Below are positions 51,480 to 61,323 of a stretch of DNA of 64,000 nucleotides, piece after piece. Position 1 is the stretch's first letter. Each line of letters begins with the position of its first letter. This DNA comes from Acidisphaera sp. L21 (GTDB taxonomy: Bacteria > Pseudomonadota > Alphaproteobacteria > Acetobacterales > Acetobacteraceae). The stretch is taken from assembly GCF_009765685.1 (NCBI RefSeq), contig NZ_LMUY01000075.1, positions 76,223 to 140,222 of the forward strand. The letters are read 5' to 3'. The notes below the pieces were generated by a model that was given only the letters and a program-made list of their open reading frames with translations, did no database searches and was not told the DNA's origin. The position numbers and the translations under genes are program-made.

Positions 51480-53642
51480 ATGGACCCGATGGACGCCATC
51501 CGCCAAACGTTCTTCCAGGAATGCGAAGAACAACTGGCCGAACTGGAAAGCGGCCTGCTCGCCATGCAGGGCGGTGCACGCGATTCGGAAACGGTGAATG
51601 CCGTGTTCCGCGCCGTCCATTCGGTAAAGGGCGGTGCCGGTGCCTTCGGGCTCGATGACCTCGTGCGCTTTGCCCATGTGTTCGAAACCACGCTGGAGGC
51701 GGTTCGCTCCGATCAGTTGGTGGCCGACGCGCATGTCCTGAAGGTGATGCTGCGGGCGGCCGACGTGCTGGCCGATCTGGTTCGCGCCTCCCGCGACGGC
51801 CAGGTGCTGGACGAGTCGCATGCCAGCGCCTCGGCGACCGAGTTGGCCTCGCTGGGCGGCCCAGCCGCTGGCCCGGCGATAGCGGATGATGCCGATCCGT
51901 TGGCCTCGCTGATGTTCCAGCCGATGATGGTGGAAGCTGCGCCGGAGCCGGATCGTTGGATCGTTCGCTTCCGTCCACGGGCGGAGATGTATGCCAAGGC
52001 GAACGACGCGGTGATGCTGCTGCGCGAACTGGCGCGGCTGGGCCCAACTAGCGTCAGCCTCGATGCCAGCGATCTGCCGGATCTGGCGACGCTGGAGCCG
52101 GAGGGCGCCTATCTCGCCTGGACGGTGCAGTTGCAGACCGACCAGCCGGAATCGTCGATCCAGGAAGTGTTCGAGTTCGTCGATTGCGATTGCGACGTCG
52201 ACATCAAGCCCGCCGACGCCGTGATGGCCGAGGAGCCAGCGGCTGAGGTCGATCCTAATGCCGATGTCATGGCGCTGATCCGCAGCCTGCAGGCCGAAGT
52301 CGCGCCCGAGCCGGAGCCTGCCGCAATCCCCGAGCCGATCTTGGTTGCTGTACCGATTCCCATGGCCGCGCCGATCGCCGCCGCCGCTCCCCCGCCGCCG
52401 CAGGTTCGCGAAGAAGCGGTTGCGCCGAAGCCGACCATCCGCGTCGACCTGGATCGCGTCGACCGCCTGATCGATCTGGTGGGCGAATTGGTCATCAACG
52501 GCGCCATGCTGACGCAGCGTGTCGGCGAGGCGGGGATCAGCCGCGCCTCCGCCGTGACGGTGGCGCTGGACGAGCTGGAGCATCTGACGCGCGAGATCCA
52601 GGACAGCGTCATGGCGATCCGCGCACAGCCCGTGAAGTCGGTATTTGCCCGCATGCCGCGCCTGGCGCGCGAAGTGGCGGCGATGACCGGCAAGCAGGTC
52701 CGCCTGACCTCCGAGGGTGAGGCGACCGAGGTCGACAAAACCGTGATCGAGCACTTGGCCGACCCGCTGACCCACATGATCCGCAACGCCATCGACCACG
52801 GGCTGGAATCGCCCGACGTTCGCCGTGCCGCAGGCAAACCCGAAGAGGGCACGGTGAAGCTGCAAGCGCTGCATCGCTCCGGCCGCATCGTGATCGAGGT
52901 ATCCGACGACGGCGCCGGCATCAACCGCGCCAAGGTGCGGGAGAGCGCCATCGCCAAGGGCCTGGTCGCACCGGATGCGGTGCTGAGCGATGAGGAAACC
53001 GACAACCTGATCTTCCTGCCGGGCTTCTCCACCGCCGACAAGGTGTCCGACATTTCGGGCCGCGGCGTCGGGATGGACGTCGTGCGCCGGTCGATCCAGG
53101 CATTGGGTGGCCGCATCAACATCGCCTCCCGACCCGGCAAGGGCTCCACCTTCACGCTCAGCCTGCCGCTGACGCTGGCAGTGCTGGACGGCATGGTCGT
53201 AACGGTTGCCGAACAAACGCTGATCGTGCCGTTGACCGCGATCATCGAAACCCTGCAGCCGCGCGCTGCCGACATTCACGAGATGGGCGACGCTGCCCGC
53301 GTCATCGCCATCCGCGGCACCTATCTGCCGCTGATCGGCGTGGGCGCGGCGCTGGGCTGGGCCGATCCGGAGCGGTCCGTCACTGGCGGCGTGGCATTGC
53401 TGATCGAGGGCGAGGATGGCAGCCGCGCCGTGCTGCTGGTGGATGCGATCCAGGGCCAGCGCCAGGTTGTCATCAAAAGCCTGGAAGCCAATTACCGCCG
53501 GGTGCCCGGTGTAGCCGCCGCAACCATCCTCGGCGATGGCCGCGTGGCGCTGATCCTGGACGTGGACGCCATCGTGTCCGACGCCCGGGGTGACGCACCC
53601 TTCGCCGAAACCCGCGCCGAGTTAGGATTGGCCTATGCTTGA
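51480..53642 (+). CDS. cheA: Chemotaxis histidine kinase CheA
   Basis: This 720-residue kinase has a P1 Hpt domain with phosphorylated His47 ([13 protein letters not shown]), a P2-like domain at about 155-245 ([14 protein letters not shown]), a Pro/Ala/Glu-rich linker, a P3 dimerisation helix pair ([19 protein letters not shown]), the P4 ATPase ([14 protein letters not shown] and [11 protein letters not shown]), and a P5 CheW-like domain. It couples receptor state to phosphorylation of CheY and CheB. Its end overlaps cheW by 8 nt. Confidence 0.96.
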   Translation: MDPMDAIRQTFFQECEEQLAELESGLLAMQGGARDSETVNAVFRAVHSVKGGAGAFGLDDLVRFAHVFETTLEAVRSDQLVADAHVLKVMLRAADVLADLVRASRDGQVLDESHASASATELASLGGPAAGPAIADDADPLASLMFQPMMVEAAPEPDRWIVRFRPRAEMYAKANDAVMLLRELARLGPTSVSLDASDLPDLATLEPEGAYLAWTVQLQTDQPESSIQEVFEFVDCDCDVDIKPADAVMAEEPAAEVDPNADVMALIRSLQAEVAPEPEPAAIPEPILVAVPIPMAAPIAAAAPPPPQVREEAVAPKPTIRVDLDRVDRLIDLVGELVINGAMLTQRVGEAGISRASAVTVALDELEHLTREIQDSVMAIRAQPVKSVFARMPRLAREVAAMTGKQVRLTSEGEATEVDKTVIEHLADPLTHMIRNAIDHGLESPDVRRAAGKPEEGTVKLQALHRSGRIVIEVSDDGAGINRAKVRESAIAKGLVAPDAVLSDEETDNLIFLPGFSTADKVSDISGRGVGMDVVRRSIQALGGRINIASRPGKGSTFTLSLPLTLAVLDGMVVTVAEQTLIVPLTAIIETLQPRAADIHEMGDAARVIAIRGTYLPLIGVGAALGWADPERSVTGGVALLIEGEDGSRAVLLVDAIQGQRQVVIKSLEANYRRVPGVAAATILGDGRVALILDVDAIVSDARGDAPFAETRAELGLAYA

Positions 53643-54099
53643 TACGATTGTAGCCAGCGCTAAGGAACGCGAGCTGATCGCGTTCCGCATCGCCGAACAG
53701 GAATTCTGCGTCGACATCATGGCCGTGCGGGAAATCCGCGGTTGGGCCCCGGTGACACCGCTGCCACATTCGCCGAGCTTCCTGCGCGGCGTGCTGAACC
53801 TGCGCGGCGCCGTGTTGCCGATCGTCGACTTGGCCGCCCGCCTCGGTTTGCCCGCCACCAACCCGACCGCCCGCCACGTGATCATCGTGGCGCAGGTGAA
53901 CGGGCAGGTGATCGGACTGCTGGTGGATGCGGTGTCCGACATCCTCACCATCGGTGACGGCTCGATCCAGCCACCGCCGGAGGTCGCATCCGGCCGCGTC
54001 CGCACCTTCGTGCAGGGCCTGGTCGCGATCGAGGGTCGTATGGTGAGCTTCATCTCGCTGGACCGGGTTCTGCCGCGGCCGGAGGCCGAAGCCGCATGA
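53635..54099 (+). CDS. cheW: Chemotaxis coupling protein CheW
   Basis: This 154-residue CheW has the expected beta-barrel blocks: [47 protein letters not shown] split across 42-66, and [16 protein letters not shown]. It links MCPs to CheA. ATG 53635 lies inside the end of cheA, and its own stop overlaps the cheR start (ATGA). Confidence 0.95.
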   Translation: MLDTIVASAKERELIAFRIAEQEFCVDIMAVREIRGWAPVTPLPHSPSFLRGVLNLRGAVLPIVDLAARLGLPATNPTARHVIIVAQVNGQVIGLLVDAVSDILTIGDGSIQPPPEVASGRVRTFVQGLVAIEGRMVSFISLDRVLPRPEAEAA

Positions 54100-54968
54100 A
54101 CGCCCCCGTCGCATCGCGACGGTCCTCGGTGGGCATGGTCGATGGTGAGTTTCTACTGACGACAGCAGATTTCAACACCATCGCCAAGATGCTGCACGCG
54201 GAGACCGGGATCACCCTGCACGAGGGTAAGGCCACGCTGATGTATTCGCGGCTGGGCAAGCGGCTGCGTGCGTTGGGCATGACCGATTTTCGCAGCTATT
54301 GCGAGCTGCTGGAGAATCCGGAGGAGAATGAGGAGCGCGGCTCGATGATCCGCGCGCTCACCACCAACGTCACCCGCTTCTATCGCGAGCCGCATCATTT
54401 CGACCATCTGCGCGACGTCGTGCTGCCGCCCCTGCTGCGCGCGGCCGAACGCGGTGGTCGCGTGCGGATCTGGTCCGCCGCCTGTTCCAGCGGGCAGGAG
54501 CCGTACTCGCTGGGCCTGACGGTGCTGCGTCTGCTGCCGAACGCGGCCAGCCTGGACGTCCGCATCCTCGCCACCGACATCGACACCACAGTGTTGGAGC
54601 AGGCGCGGGCAGGGCGGTACAGCACCGAAGCGCTGAGCGCCGTGCCCGGCGACTTGCGCAACCGGCACTTCGAAAAGAGCCAGGGCGAGTGGGAGGCAGG
54701 GGATGCTCTGCGCCGGATGATCACGTTCCGGCCGCTGAACCTGATCGGGGCGTGGCCGATGCGCGGCACGTTCGACGTGATCATGTGCCGCAATGTCGTG
54801 ATCTACTTCGCAGAGGATACGCAGGTGGAGATCTGGAACCGGTTTGCCCCGCTGCTTTCGCCGGGTGGCTATCTGTATATTGGTCATTCCGAGCGCGTGG
54901 CTGGCCCGGCGATGAAGGTGTTCACCAACGCCGGCATCACCACCTACCAGAAGCGGCCCAGCGCATGA
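54096..54968 (+). CDS. cheR: Chemotaxis methyltransferase CheR
   Basis: This 290-residue CheR has the N-terminal helical domain ([21 protein letters not shown]) and the SAM-binding methyltransferase domain with [34 protein letters not shown] and [13 protein letters not shown]. It methylates receptor glutamates for adaptation. It overlaps cheW and cheB by 4 nt each. Confidence 0.96.
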   Translation: MNAPVASRRSSVGMVDGEFLLTTADFNTIAKMLHAETGITLHEGKATLMYSRLGKRLRALGMTDFRSYCELLENPEENEERGSMIRALTTNVTRFYREPHHFDHLRDVVLPPLLRAAERGGRVRIWSAACSSGQEPYSLGLTVLRLLPNAASLDVRILATDIDTTVLEQARAGRYSTEALSAVPGDLRNRHFEKSQGEWEAGDALRRMITFRPLNLIGAWPMRGTFDVIMCRNVVIYFAEDTQVEIWNRFAPLLSPGGYLYIGHSERVAGPAMKVFTNAGITTYQKRPSA

Positions 54969-56023
54969 CCCGCGTCCTGGTGGTCGATGATTCTGCAACG
55001 ATGCGTGCGCTGATCAAGCGCGCATTGCAGAGCCACGCCGACATGGAAGTGGTCGGCGAGGCGAGCGACCCGATCCAGGCCCGCGACGCGATCAAGGCGT
55101 TGAACCCGGACGTCATCACGCTCGACATCGAGATGCCGCAGATGAACGGTCTCGATTTCCTCGAACGCCTGATGCGGTTGCGGCCGATGCCGGTCGTGAT
55201 GGTATCGACGTTGACCAGCCGCGGCGCCGAGGCAACCCTGCGCGCCCTTGAATTGGGCGCGGTCGATTGCGTCGCCAAGCCAAAGTTCGAGGATCGCGCC
55301 GGGTTCGACCGGCTGGCCGAGATCGTTCGCACCGCGGCCTCCGCACGGCTGCGTCCCCTGTCGAACGCGCCGCCGCCGGTCGCCCAGCCGGAATTCTCCC
55401 CGAACGAGCGGATGCTGGCGATCGGCGCATCGACTGGCGGCGTGGAAGCGCTGTTGGCCATTTTGTCGACCTTCCCGGCGAACTGCCCGCCGACCGTGAT
55501 CACCCAGCACATGCCGGCCGCCTTCACGCCGTCCTTTGCACAACGATTGAACCGGTCCTGTGCGGCCACGGTGTCGGAGGCGACGGACGGCGCGCGGCTA
55601 TCGCCGGGCCAGGTGTATTTGGCGCCGGGTGGGCTGACGCATCTGGAGGTCGCGGGGCCGCCGGCCGGCCCATGGCGTTGCCGGCTGAACACGAACGGCG
55701 CTGTCAACGGACATCGTCCGTCGGTGGACGTGCTGTTCCACTCGGTTGCGGCCACGGCGCGCGCGCGCGCCGTCGGCGTCATCCTCACCGGGATGGGCCG
55801 TGATGGCGCGCAGGGATTACTGGCGATGCGCGATGCGGGTGCCCGCACGTTCGGCCAGGATGAACACAGTTCTGTCGTCTACGGTATGCCAAAGGCTGCC
55901 TTTGAATTGGGTGGTGTTGGAAGGCAGGTTCCGCTTCACGCGGCCGCCGCCGCCATGCTTGCCGCCTGTAACGCAAAAATTGGAGATCGCGCATGCCGTC
56001 CGCTGCTGCCCTCAAGGTGCTGA
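54965..56023 (+). CDS. cheB: Chemotaxis methylesterase CheB
   Basis: This 352-residue CheB has a receiver with phosphoacceptor Asp54 ([11 protein letters not shown]) and a methylesterase domain with the triad Ser156 (GASTGG), His182 (TQHMPAAF) and Asp280 (GMGRDGAQG). It demethylates or deamidates receptors and counterbalances CheR. Its 3' end overlaps the next cheY-like gene by 31 nt in another frame. Confidence 0.96.
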   Translation: MTRVLVVDDSATMRALIKRALQSHADMEVVGEASDPIQARDAIKALNPDVITLDIEMPQMNGLDFLERLMRLRPMPVVMVSTLTSRGAEATLRALELGAVDCVAKPKFEDRAGFDRLAEIVRTAASARLRPLSNAPPPVAQPEFSPNERMLAIGASTGGVEALLAILSTFPANCPPTVITQHMPAAFTPSFAQRLNRSCAATVSEATDGARLSPGQVYLAPGGLTHLEVAGPPAGPWRCRLNTNGAVNGHRPSVDVLFHSVAATARARAVGVILTGMGRDGAQGLLAMRDAGARTFGQDEHSSVVYGMPKAAFELGGVGRQVPLHAAAAAMLAACNAKIGDRACRPLLPSRC

Positions 56024-56382
56024 TCGTCGACGACCAGCAATCGATGCGGTTGCTGATTCGTGGCGGGCTTCAACAACTCGGCTTCCGGGAATTCGACGAG
56101 GCGCCGGATGGCGAGGCTGGTCTACGCAGCCTTATCGCCAGCCCGGTGCAATTGGTGATCAGTGACTTCAACATGCCGAAGCTCGATGGTTTGGGGCTGT
56201 TGCGCGCGGTGCGCGTTCACCCTCCGACAGCAAAGATCGCGTATATCATGCTCACTGGGCGTGGAGATGCGGAATTGGTGCAACGGGCGGTGCAGTTCGG
56301 GGTGAACAACTTCCTGGTGAAGCCGTTTACGGTTGCGACCCTTCGCGAGAAGATCGAAGCCGTGTTTGGAACACTGACATGA
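55993..56382 (+). CDS. Second CheY-like response regulator
   Basis: This 129-residue receiver has Asp13-Asp14 (IVDDQQSMR), the phosphoacceptor Asp58 ([11 protein letters not shown]), Thr88 (IMLTGRG) and Lys110 (FLVKPF). The spacing and NMPKLDG pattern are those of CheY. Its start lies 31 nt inside cheB. With two CheYs in one operon, one may drive the motor and the other serve as phosphate sink, as in related bacteria. Confidence 0.92.
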   Translation: MPSAAALKVLIVDDQQSMRLLIRGGLQQLGFREFDEAPDGEAGLRSLIASPVQLVISDFNMPKLDGLGLLRAVRVHPPTAKIAYIMLTGRGDAELVQRAVQFGVNNFLVKPFTVATLREKIEAVFGTLT

Positions 56383-56924
56383 TGGACACTGCGCTAGCAT
56401 CGCGTCGGGTTAATATCGTTCAGGGCGAATACCACACCACCAATGATCCGGAGGTGGTGTTGACCACCATCCTCGGGTCCTGCGTCGCCGCGTGTCTGCA
56501 CGACCCGGTGGCGCGGATCGGCGGGATGAACCACTTCCTGTTGCCCGGCAACGACACCCCCGGCGGCTACTCGGCCGAACACGGCGTGCATGCGATGGAG
56601 CTGTTGGTCAACGACATGCTGAAGCGCGGCGCCCGTCGTGACCGGTTGGAGGCCAAGCTGTTTGGTGGCGCCCGGATGTTGAGCGGGTTGACCGATGTCG
56701 GCACGCTGAACGCCGATTTCGCCGAACGCTTCGTTCGGCGGGAACGGATCAACGTGACGGGTGGCAGCCTGCGCGGCGATCGCGGGCGGCGGATCCAGTT
56801 CTGGCCGGTCGCAGGGCGTGCGCGGCAGATGATCATGGGTGCGTCCGATGGCGAGGTTTTCGCCGCAGAGCGCGCCCGCCCGGTGCATACGCCCGATTTG
56901 GGCGGTGGCGTGGAGCTGTTCTGA
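56379..56924 (+). CDS. cheD: Receptor deamidase CheD
   Basis: This 181-residue CheD has the catalytic Cys35 in TILGSCVAACLHD, His52 in GGMNHFLLPG, and the later GGARML segment. It deamidates glutamines of MCPs and may interact with a phosphatase partner. The ATG overlaps the previous stop; its own stop overlaps the next start by 1 nt. Confidence 0.94.
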   Translation: MMDTALASRRVNIVQGEYHTTNDPEVVLTTILGSCVAACLHDPVARIGGMNHFLLPGNDTPGGYSAEHGVHAMELLVNDMLKRGARRDRLEAKLFGGARMLSGLTDVGTLNADFAERFVRRERINVTGGSLRGDRGRRIQFWPVAGRARQMIMGASDGEVFAAERARPVHTPDLGGGVELF

Positions 56925-57265
56925 TGGACGTAGCCGTGTCGAACCAAGCCGACCTCGCCTTGCCGGACGTCCTCCAGGCCGCTGCCGCCGAACTGATGCA
57001 TCTGGCGTCGGTGGCCGACGGGCTGGGGGTCTGCCAGTCCAGCGCGTCGTCCGAACAATGGCAATCGCTGGACCGGATGAGCCAGCATCTGGAGGGATTG
57101 TCGACCTTCCTGTCGGCGATCTCCTCCGTGGTGCCGGACATCCGGCCGGACCTCGCAGACGCCCTGGCTGCGGTGCGCGTCGGCGCCCTGTTCAACCGCC
57201 TGACCGCGACCGCCCCTGCCGCCGACGTTGACGATTCCGGCGATTTCGATCTGTTCGACGCGTGA
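56924..57265 (+). CDS. Unknown acidic-tailed protein in the che operon
   Basis: This 113-residue helical protein has LQAAAAELMHLASVADGL and WQSLDRMSQHLEGLSTFLSAI, ending with the acidic DDSGDFDLFDA. The C-terminal hydrophobic-acidic tail is reminiscent in style of peptides that bind receiver domains, for example that of CheZ, but no CheZ active-site pattern is seen. It is coupled on both sides and probably belongs to the chemotaxis pathway. Confidence 0.7.
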   Translation: MDVAVSNQADLALPDVLQAAAAELMHLASVADGLGVCQSSASSEQWQSLDRMSQHLEGLSTFLSAISSVVPDIRPDLADALAAVRVGALFNRLTATAPAADVDDSGDFDLFDA

Positions 57266-57876
57266 GCGCCGCCGCCACCACTTCGGAACTGGATAGCCGC
57301 GTCTACTTCGGCGCACTTTCCGTGGTGCTGGTGGAATCGAATGATCTAGAGGCCGAAATCCTCACGCAGGTATTGAGCGGCTTCAAGGTGCGCGGCATGA
57401 CCCGGTTCGCCGGCGCGACCGAGGCGGAGGCGCATCTGCAGCGCGACACCGCCGATTTGCTGGTGGTCGGTGCCGCGCGCGGCAAGGAAGGCGATCTGGA
57501 CGAGTACGACCTCATCCGCCGCATCCGCCGCAACAAGGCAGGCGGTGCACGCACGGCGCCGATCATCCTGCTGGCCGGCCACACATCCCAGGTCAACGTC
57601 ATGCGCGCCCGCGATTGCGGCGCCAGCTTCGTCGTTGCCAAACCGATTACGCCGCAAGTGCTATACGAACGCATCATGTGGCTGGCGAAGGACGCGCGTC
57701 CCTTCATCACCGCCGACACCTACACCGGCCCGGACCGCCGCTTCCAAAAATTAGGCCCACCCGCAGGGATGGAAGGGCGCCGGAAAGACGATCTGTCGCT
57801 CCGGGTCGGAGAAGCCAAAGCGCCGAACCTTTCCCAGTCCGAGATTGACGCGATGCTCAAAGGACCCCCACGCTGA
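57262..57876 (+). CDS. Degenerate receiver protein with FliM-like C-terminal motif
   Basis: This 204-residue protein has a receiver fold that cannot be phosphorylated normally. The acidic pair is VLVESN (Glu25, Ser26), the phosphoacceptor position is Gly70 (LLVVGAAR), the Thr/Ser is Ala105 (ILLAGHT), while Lys127 (VAKPIT) is kept. A linker with GPDRRF and GRRKDDL follows, then LSQSEIDAML at 190-199, nearly identical to the LSQAEIDALL at the FliM N-terminus that binds CheY-P. It could compete with or anchor CheY. I recall similar tails in other alphaproteobacterial receivers. Confidence 0.82.
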   Translation: MSAAATTSELDSRVYFGALSVVLVESNDLEAEILTQVLSGFKVRGMTRFAGATEAEAHLQRDTADLLVVGAARGKEGDLDEYDLIRRIRRNKAGGARTAPIILLAGHTSQVNVMRARDCGASFVVAKPITPQVLYERIMWLAKDARPFITADTYTGPDRRFQKLGPPAGMEGRRKDDLSLRVGEAKAPNLSQSEIDAMLKGPPR

Positions 57877-58334
57877 TGTCCAATCTTCCGCTGCACACGC
57901 GCCGGCTGTCCGGATTGGTCAATCGCCCCGGCGGCATCACCGTGTCCGAGGCCGTGGTCGCGGCAGAGGCGAACCTGGCCACGATCCGTGTCCGAGGCTT
58001 GGATGAGATCACGTCCACCCTGGCGAAGATCCAAACGATCGGGGAGGCACTGCGGGCCGGCCCCAACCCCGTCAAGCAGACCGAGCTCTATGACCTCAGC
58101 AACATTTTGGTGGGTGTGTGCGGCGTGTTCGGCATGGGCGGCCTGGGTGAGGTTGCGTTCAGCCTATGCAGCCTGCTGGACCGGATGCGTGAGGCAGGAG
58201 TGTGGAGCATGCCATCCGTCCAAACCCATCTGGACAGCTTACGCCTGCTGCACAGTGCAACGCTGGAGCCAGCGGCGATGGCGGCCGTCACGGCAGCGTT
58301 GCGCCAGGTCGTGGAGCGGGTGCCAGCGGCCTAA
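57876..58334 (+). CDS. CheE-like chemotaxis protein
   Basis: This 152-residue helical protein resembles CheE-type proteins of alphaproteobacterial che operons: PGGITVSEAVVAAEANL, TELYDLSNILVGVCGVFGMGG and LCSLLDRM, with QTHLDSLRLLHS near the end. The role of CheE is poorly defined. Its ATG overlaps the previous TGA by 1 nt, making it the last gene of the operon. A small hairpin follows. Confidence 0.65.
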   Translation: MSNLPLHTRRLSGLVNRPGGITVSEAVVAAEANLATIRVRGLDEITSTLAKIQTIGEALRAGPNPVKQTELYDLSNILVGVCGVFGMGGLGEVAFSLCSLLDRMREAGVWSMPSVQTHLDSLRLLHSATLEPAAMAAVTAALRQVVERVPAA

Positions 58335-58346
58335 GGCCCGGCCCCT

Positions 58347-58364
58347 CCCTGCGAAAGCAGCGGG
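58347..58364. terminator. Short GAAA-loop hairpin after the che operon
   Basis: CCCTGC (58347-58352), GAAA loop, and GCAG-c-GGG (58357-58364, one bulged C) form a small stable hairpin 13 nt after the last che stop, between convergent genes. No T tract follows, so it is a weak terminator candidate. Confidence 0.35.
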
Positions 58365-58376
58365 CTCAGGCCCGTC

Positions 58377-58523
58377 CTAATAGGTGTAAAGCACGATCAG
58401 GACGAGAACGCCGGCGGTGATCGCGACGGCGGTCGTGATCCAACCAGCCGGCTTGTCCTGCTCTGCAGCGACAGGCTGGTCCACGTCGGAGAAGCTCTCC
58501 TCCCAATCCAGGCCAGTATCCAT
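58377..58523 (-). CDS. 48-residue membrane protein
   Basis: This small gene starts at ATG 58523 with GGGGA 7-8 nt upstream. The product has an acidic N-terminal part (DTGLDWEESFSDVDQPVAAE) and one membrane helix (TTAVAITAGVLVLIVLYTY) at the very C-terminus, as in tail-anchored proteins. No family is recognised. It lies next to, but opposite in direction to, the che operon. Confidence 0.6.
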   Translation of the reverse strand: MDTGLDWEESFSDVDQPVAAEQDKPAGWITTAVAITAGVLVLIVLYTY

Positions 58524-58623
58524 GTGTTCGTCCCCATTGCGCGGCCACCGGCGACATCCGCCGGGTCCGAGCACATGATGCGTCTAAATAATTAAATTAA
58601 AGTGTTTATTGTTGAGCCGCCGT

Positions 58624-60777
58624 TTACGACGGCGTCCAAACTGAATGCGACTGCCGAACCACGCGCGCCGGATCACCCCGGAGCACTTCATACTCGGTCT
58701 GCGCCCCGTTGCGTTCGAACCGGATATCGAACACATCCGCGCCAACCCGCAAATCGCGCAGCGTCAGCTCTGGCAACCAATCCGGCAGCGTCGGATCAAT
58801 CCGCAGACGTTGGTTCGGCGCGTCCGGCTGGAAACCGACCATCGCCTGCACGAGGGAGAACACGCTGCCAGCCGCCCAGGCCTGCGGAACGTTGGCACCC
58901 AAATATTGCACGGGGAAGCTCAACGGCTCCCGCTGCACCCCGGCATACAATTCCGGCAACTGGTTCAACATGAAGAAACTCGCCGCGCCCATCACATCCG
59001 CCGCCACCGCGTTCGCTTCCGCGGCAAAGCCGTAGCGTTTGAAGCCCTGTGCGATCAGCCCGTTATCATGCGGCCAGACCGAGCCATTCTGATACGAATA
59101 GGGGTTATACGAGGGATGGCTGGCCGACAGCGTGCGAATGCCCCACCCGCTCCACATATCCGGCTGCATCAATCGCTGCACCACGCGTGCCGCACGATCC
59201 GGCGGCACCAGGCCGGACCACAACAGATGCCCAGGGTTGGAGGCAACGCTCAGGATGGGGCGCTTCGCCCCGTCCAGGCCATAAGCGTAGAAGCCTTCGG
59301 CCTCGTTCCAGAATGCGTCGTTGAAGCGGTGGTGCAGCGCGGCGGCCTTGGCCTGCAATTGCGCGGCCCGATCCTCATGCCCCAACGCTTGGAAAATCTC
59401 CGCCATGCGGATCCAGGCATCGAACACGTAGCCCTGCAATTCGCACAGCGCCTTCGGCCCGACCACCTTGCTGCCATCCGCATGCATGACGGAATCGCCC
59501 GAATCCTTCCAGGCCATGTTCTCATAACCCTTGGGCGATCTCGTCTGGTACTCCTGGAACCCATCGCCGTCCCGGTCGCCCCACTCGTCGATCCATTGCA
59601 GGCACCGCTCGGCCACCGGCATTTGCCGTTCCACCATGGCGCGGTCGCCAGTGCAGCGCCACGCATCGTGCAGGGTAATTAGATACAGCGGCGTCGCATC
59701 CGCCGTGCCGTAATACGGCGTGTGCGGAATCAGCTTGAAGTGCGCCAGCTCGCCCCGGCGCAATTCGTGCAGGATCTTGCCGGGCTCCGCATCGCGATAA
59801 TCGTCGCGCTCGGTCGCCTGCCATTTACCCAGAATGTCCAACGTGCCGCGGGCAAAATCCGGATAGACCATCGCGTTCTGCAGCGACACGATCAGGCTGT
59901 CGCGGCCAAACAGCGCGATGAACCATGGCAGTCCGGCGATCGGCACGAACTCCTTCGTCGTCGCCAACTCGAAGGGCAGACGCAGCGCCGCCATGTCGTC
60001 CAGCGCTTGATCGTACAGCCGCTGGAACAGGCTGTTGCCCGTCTCCAGCTTGGTCACGCCAGCCCGCCATTCCTCCATGATCCGGCTGGGGGTGCTGGTA
60101 TCTGCATGGTCGCAGCACTCCAGCGACGCCTCGTACACCGTGTCCCCATCCTGCAGATCGTAGCGCAGGCAGGTATGCCATTTCTCCCCGGGCTGCAGCG
60201 CCACTTCGAAGCTAATGCGGCCATTGGCATAGACGGCGGGCGAGGGGCCGCCACTGGCCGATACGCTCAGCGCGCGGTGAAAATCCTGATTGCCATAGGT
60301 GTTCACCAACCGCTGCTCGACATCCAGCCACTCACTGGTGATACGGCCGCGGCGCACGATCGACTGGTCCTTGACCTCGAAGATATCGGCGAAGTCGCTG
60401 CGCAGCACGATTTCCAGGTTGAACCGCACGGGCAGGCTGCCGTGGTTGGTCAAATCGAAATCCTCGTGGATCCCGCCCTCGATCTGCCGGCTGACCACCA
60501 GGCTGAGCGTGCGTGGTGCCACGTTGCCGCTCTCGGTCGCGATCGCCCGGTTGGTGAGGTAGATGCGAGACAGATAATAGGTCGGCGTGCCGCTATTCAG
60601 CAGGTCCCAGTCGACGCCGTTGGCCGACAGCGACCAGGCGCTGATCATCCGTGTGTCGAAGAAGTAGAGGCCCATGGCGGTCGGCCAGAGAACCTGGCCG
60701 TCCGGCTCGGTGATCAGCACTGCGTTGCCCTGGTGAATGGCGAGCTGCGGTGGGCCGACCTTGATCTCTAACGACAT
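58624..60777 (-). CDS. Amylo-alpha-1,6-glucosidase / glycogen debranching-type
   Basis: This 717-residue protein has the N-terminal glycogen-debranching (GDE_N-like) beta domain (VLITEPDGQVLWPTAMGLYFFDTR split over 19-43) and a C-terminal (alpha/alpha)6 glycosidase domain with GLPWFIALFGRDSLIV, YYGTADATPLYL, NMAWKDSGDSV, and SYQNGSVWPHDNGLI. Likely catalytic acids are among Asp in FGRDS and the DSGDS and WPHD regions. It probably trims alpha-1,6 branches or acts on stored oligosaccharides. No glycogen synthesis genes are adjacent. Confidence 0.88.
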   Translation of the reverse strand: MSLEIKVGPPQLAIHQGNAVLITEPDGQVLWPTAMGLYFFDTRMISAWSLSANGVDWDLLNSGTPTYYLSRIYLTNRAIATESGNVAPRTLSLVVSRQIEGGIHEDFDLTNHGSLPVRFNLEIVLRSDFADIFEVKDQSIVRRGRITSEWLDVEQRLVNTYGNQDFHRALSVSASGGPSPAVYANGRISFEVALQPGEKWHTCLRYDLQDGDTVYEASLECCDHADTSTPSRIMEEWRAGVTKLETGNSLFQRLYDQALDDMAALRLPFELATTKEFVPIAGLPWFIALFGRDSLIVSLQNAMVYPDFARGTLDILGKWQATERDDYRDAEPGKILHELRRGELAHFKLIPHTPYYGTADATPLYLITLHDAWRCTGDRAMVERQMPVAERCLQWIDEWGDRDGDGFQEYQTRSPKGYENMAWKDSGDSVMHADGSKVVGPKALCELQGYVFDAWIRMAEIFQALGHEDRAAQLQAKAAALHHRFNDAFWNEAEGFYAYGLDGAKRPILSVASNPGHLLWSGLVPPDRAARVVQRLMQPDMWSGWGIRTLSASHPSYNPYSYQNGSVWPHDNGLIAQGFKRYGFAAEANAVAADVMGAASFFMLNQLPELYAGVQREPLSFPVQYLGANVPQAWAAGSVFSLVQAMVGFQPDAPNQRLRIDPTLPDWLPELTLRDLRVGADVFDIRFERNGAQTEYEVLRGDPARVVRQSHSVWTPS

Positions 60778-60885
60778 TTCGCTCCCGGGCGGTTCCGATT
60801 CGTCCGTGAACCATCGTCGCGCCGCCCGCTTCGCGCAAGGGCAGGCCCCCAGCCGCGCCCGGCACCACTGGGGATTTGGCCGGTT

Positions 60886-61323
60886 CTAGTCCGGCTGGAA
60901 CGCCAGGGACAAACCGTTCATGCAATAACGTTCGCCAGTCGGTTCCGGACCGTCGGGAAAGACGTGGCCCAGATGGCCGCCGCATTGGCTGCAATGTGCC
61001 TCCGTCCGCACCATCCCAAGGCTGCGGTCGACGGTGGTGTCGACCGCGCCCTCGATCGGTTTGAAGAAGCTCGGCCAACCGCTGCCGCTCTCGTATTTGG
61101 TGTCGGACGTGAACAGTGCCTGGCCACACGCCGCGCAGGAGAACAGGCCGGTGCGCTTCTCGAAGTTCAGCTGGCTGCTGCCCGGCCGCTCCGTGCCGTG
61201 CTGGCGCAGCACGTGAAACTGGTCGGGGGACAGCTTCGCCTTCCACTCAGACTCGGGATGCGAGACGGGAAACGCTTCATCCGGCGTGTCATTCGCCTTC
61301 TTGCTGCCAAACAAACTTGCCAT
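60886..61323 (-). CDS. msrB: Peptide methionine-(R)-S-oxide reductase
   Basis: This 145-residue MsrB has the zinc cysteines Cys63/Cys66 (FSCAACG) and Cys111/Cys114 (HCSQCGGHLGHVF), and the catalytic Cys134 in GERYCMNGLSLAF. GSGWPSF is the substrate-binding block. It repairs R-methionine sulfoxide in proteins. ATG 61323 follows AAGGAG by about 8 nt. The cytoplasmic form is indicated by the lack of a signal. Confidence 0.95.
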   Translation of the reverse strand: MASLFGSKKANDTPDEAFPVSHPESEWKAKLSPDQFHVLRQHGTERPGSSQLNFEKRTGLFSCAACGQALFTSDTKYESGSGWPSFFKPIEGAVDTTVDRSLGMVRTEAHCSQCGGHLGHVFPDGPEPTGERYCMNGLSLAFQPD

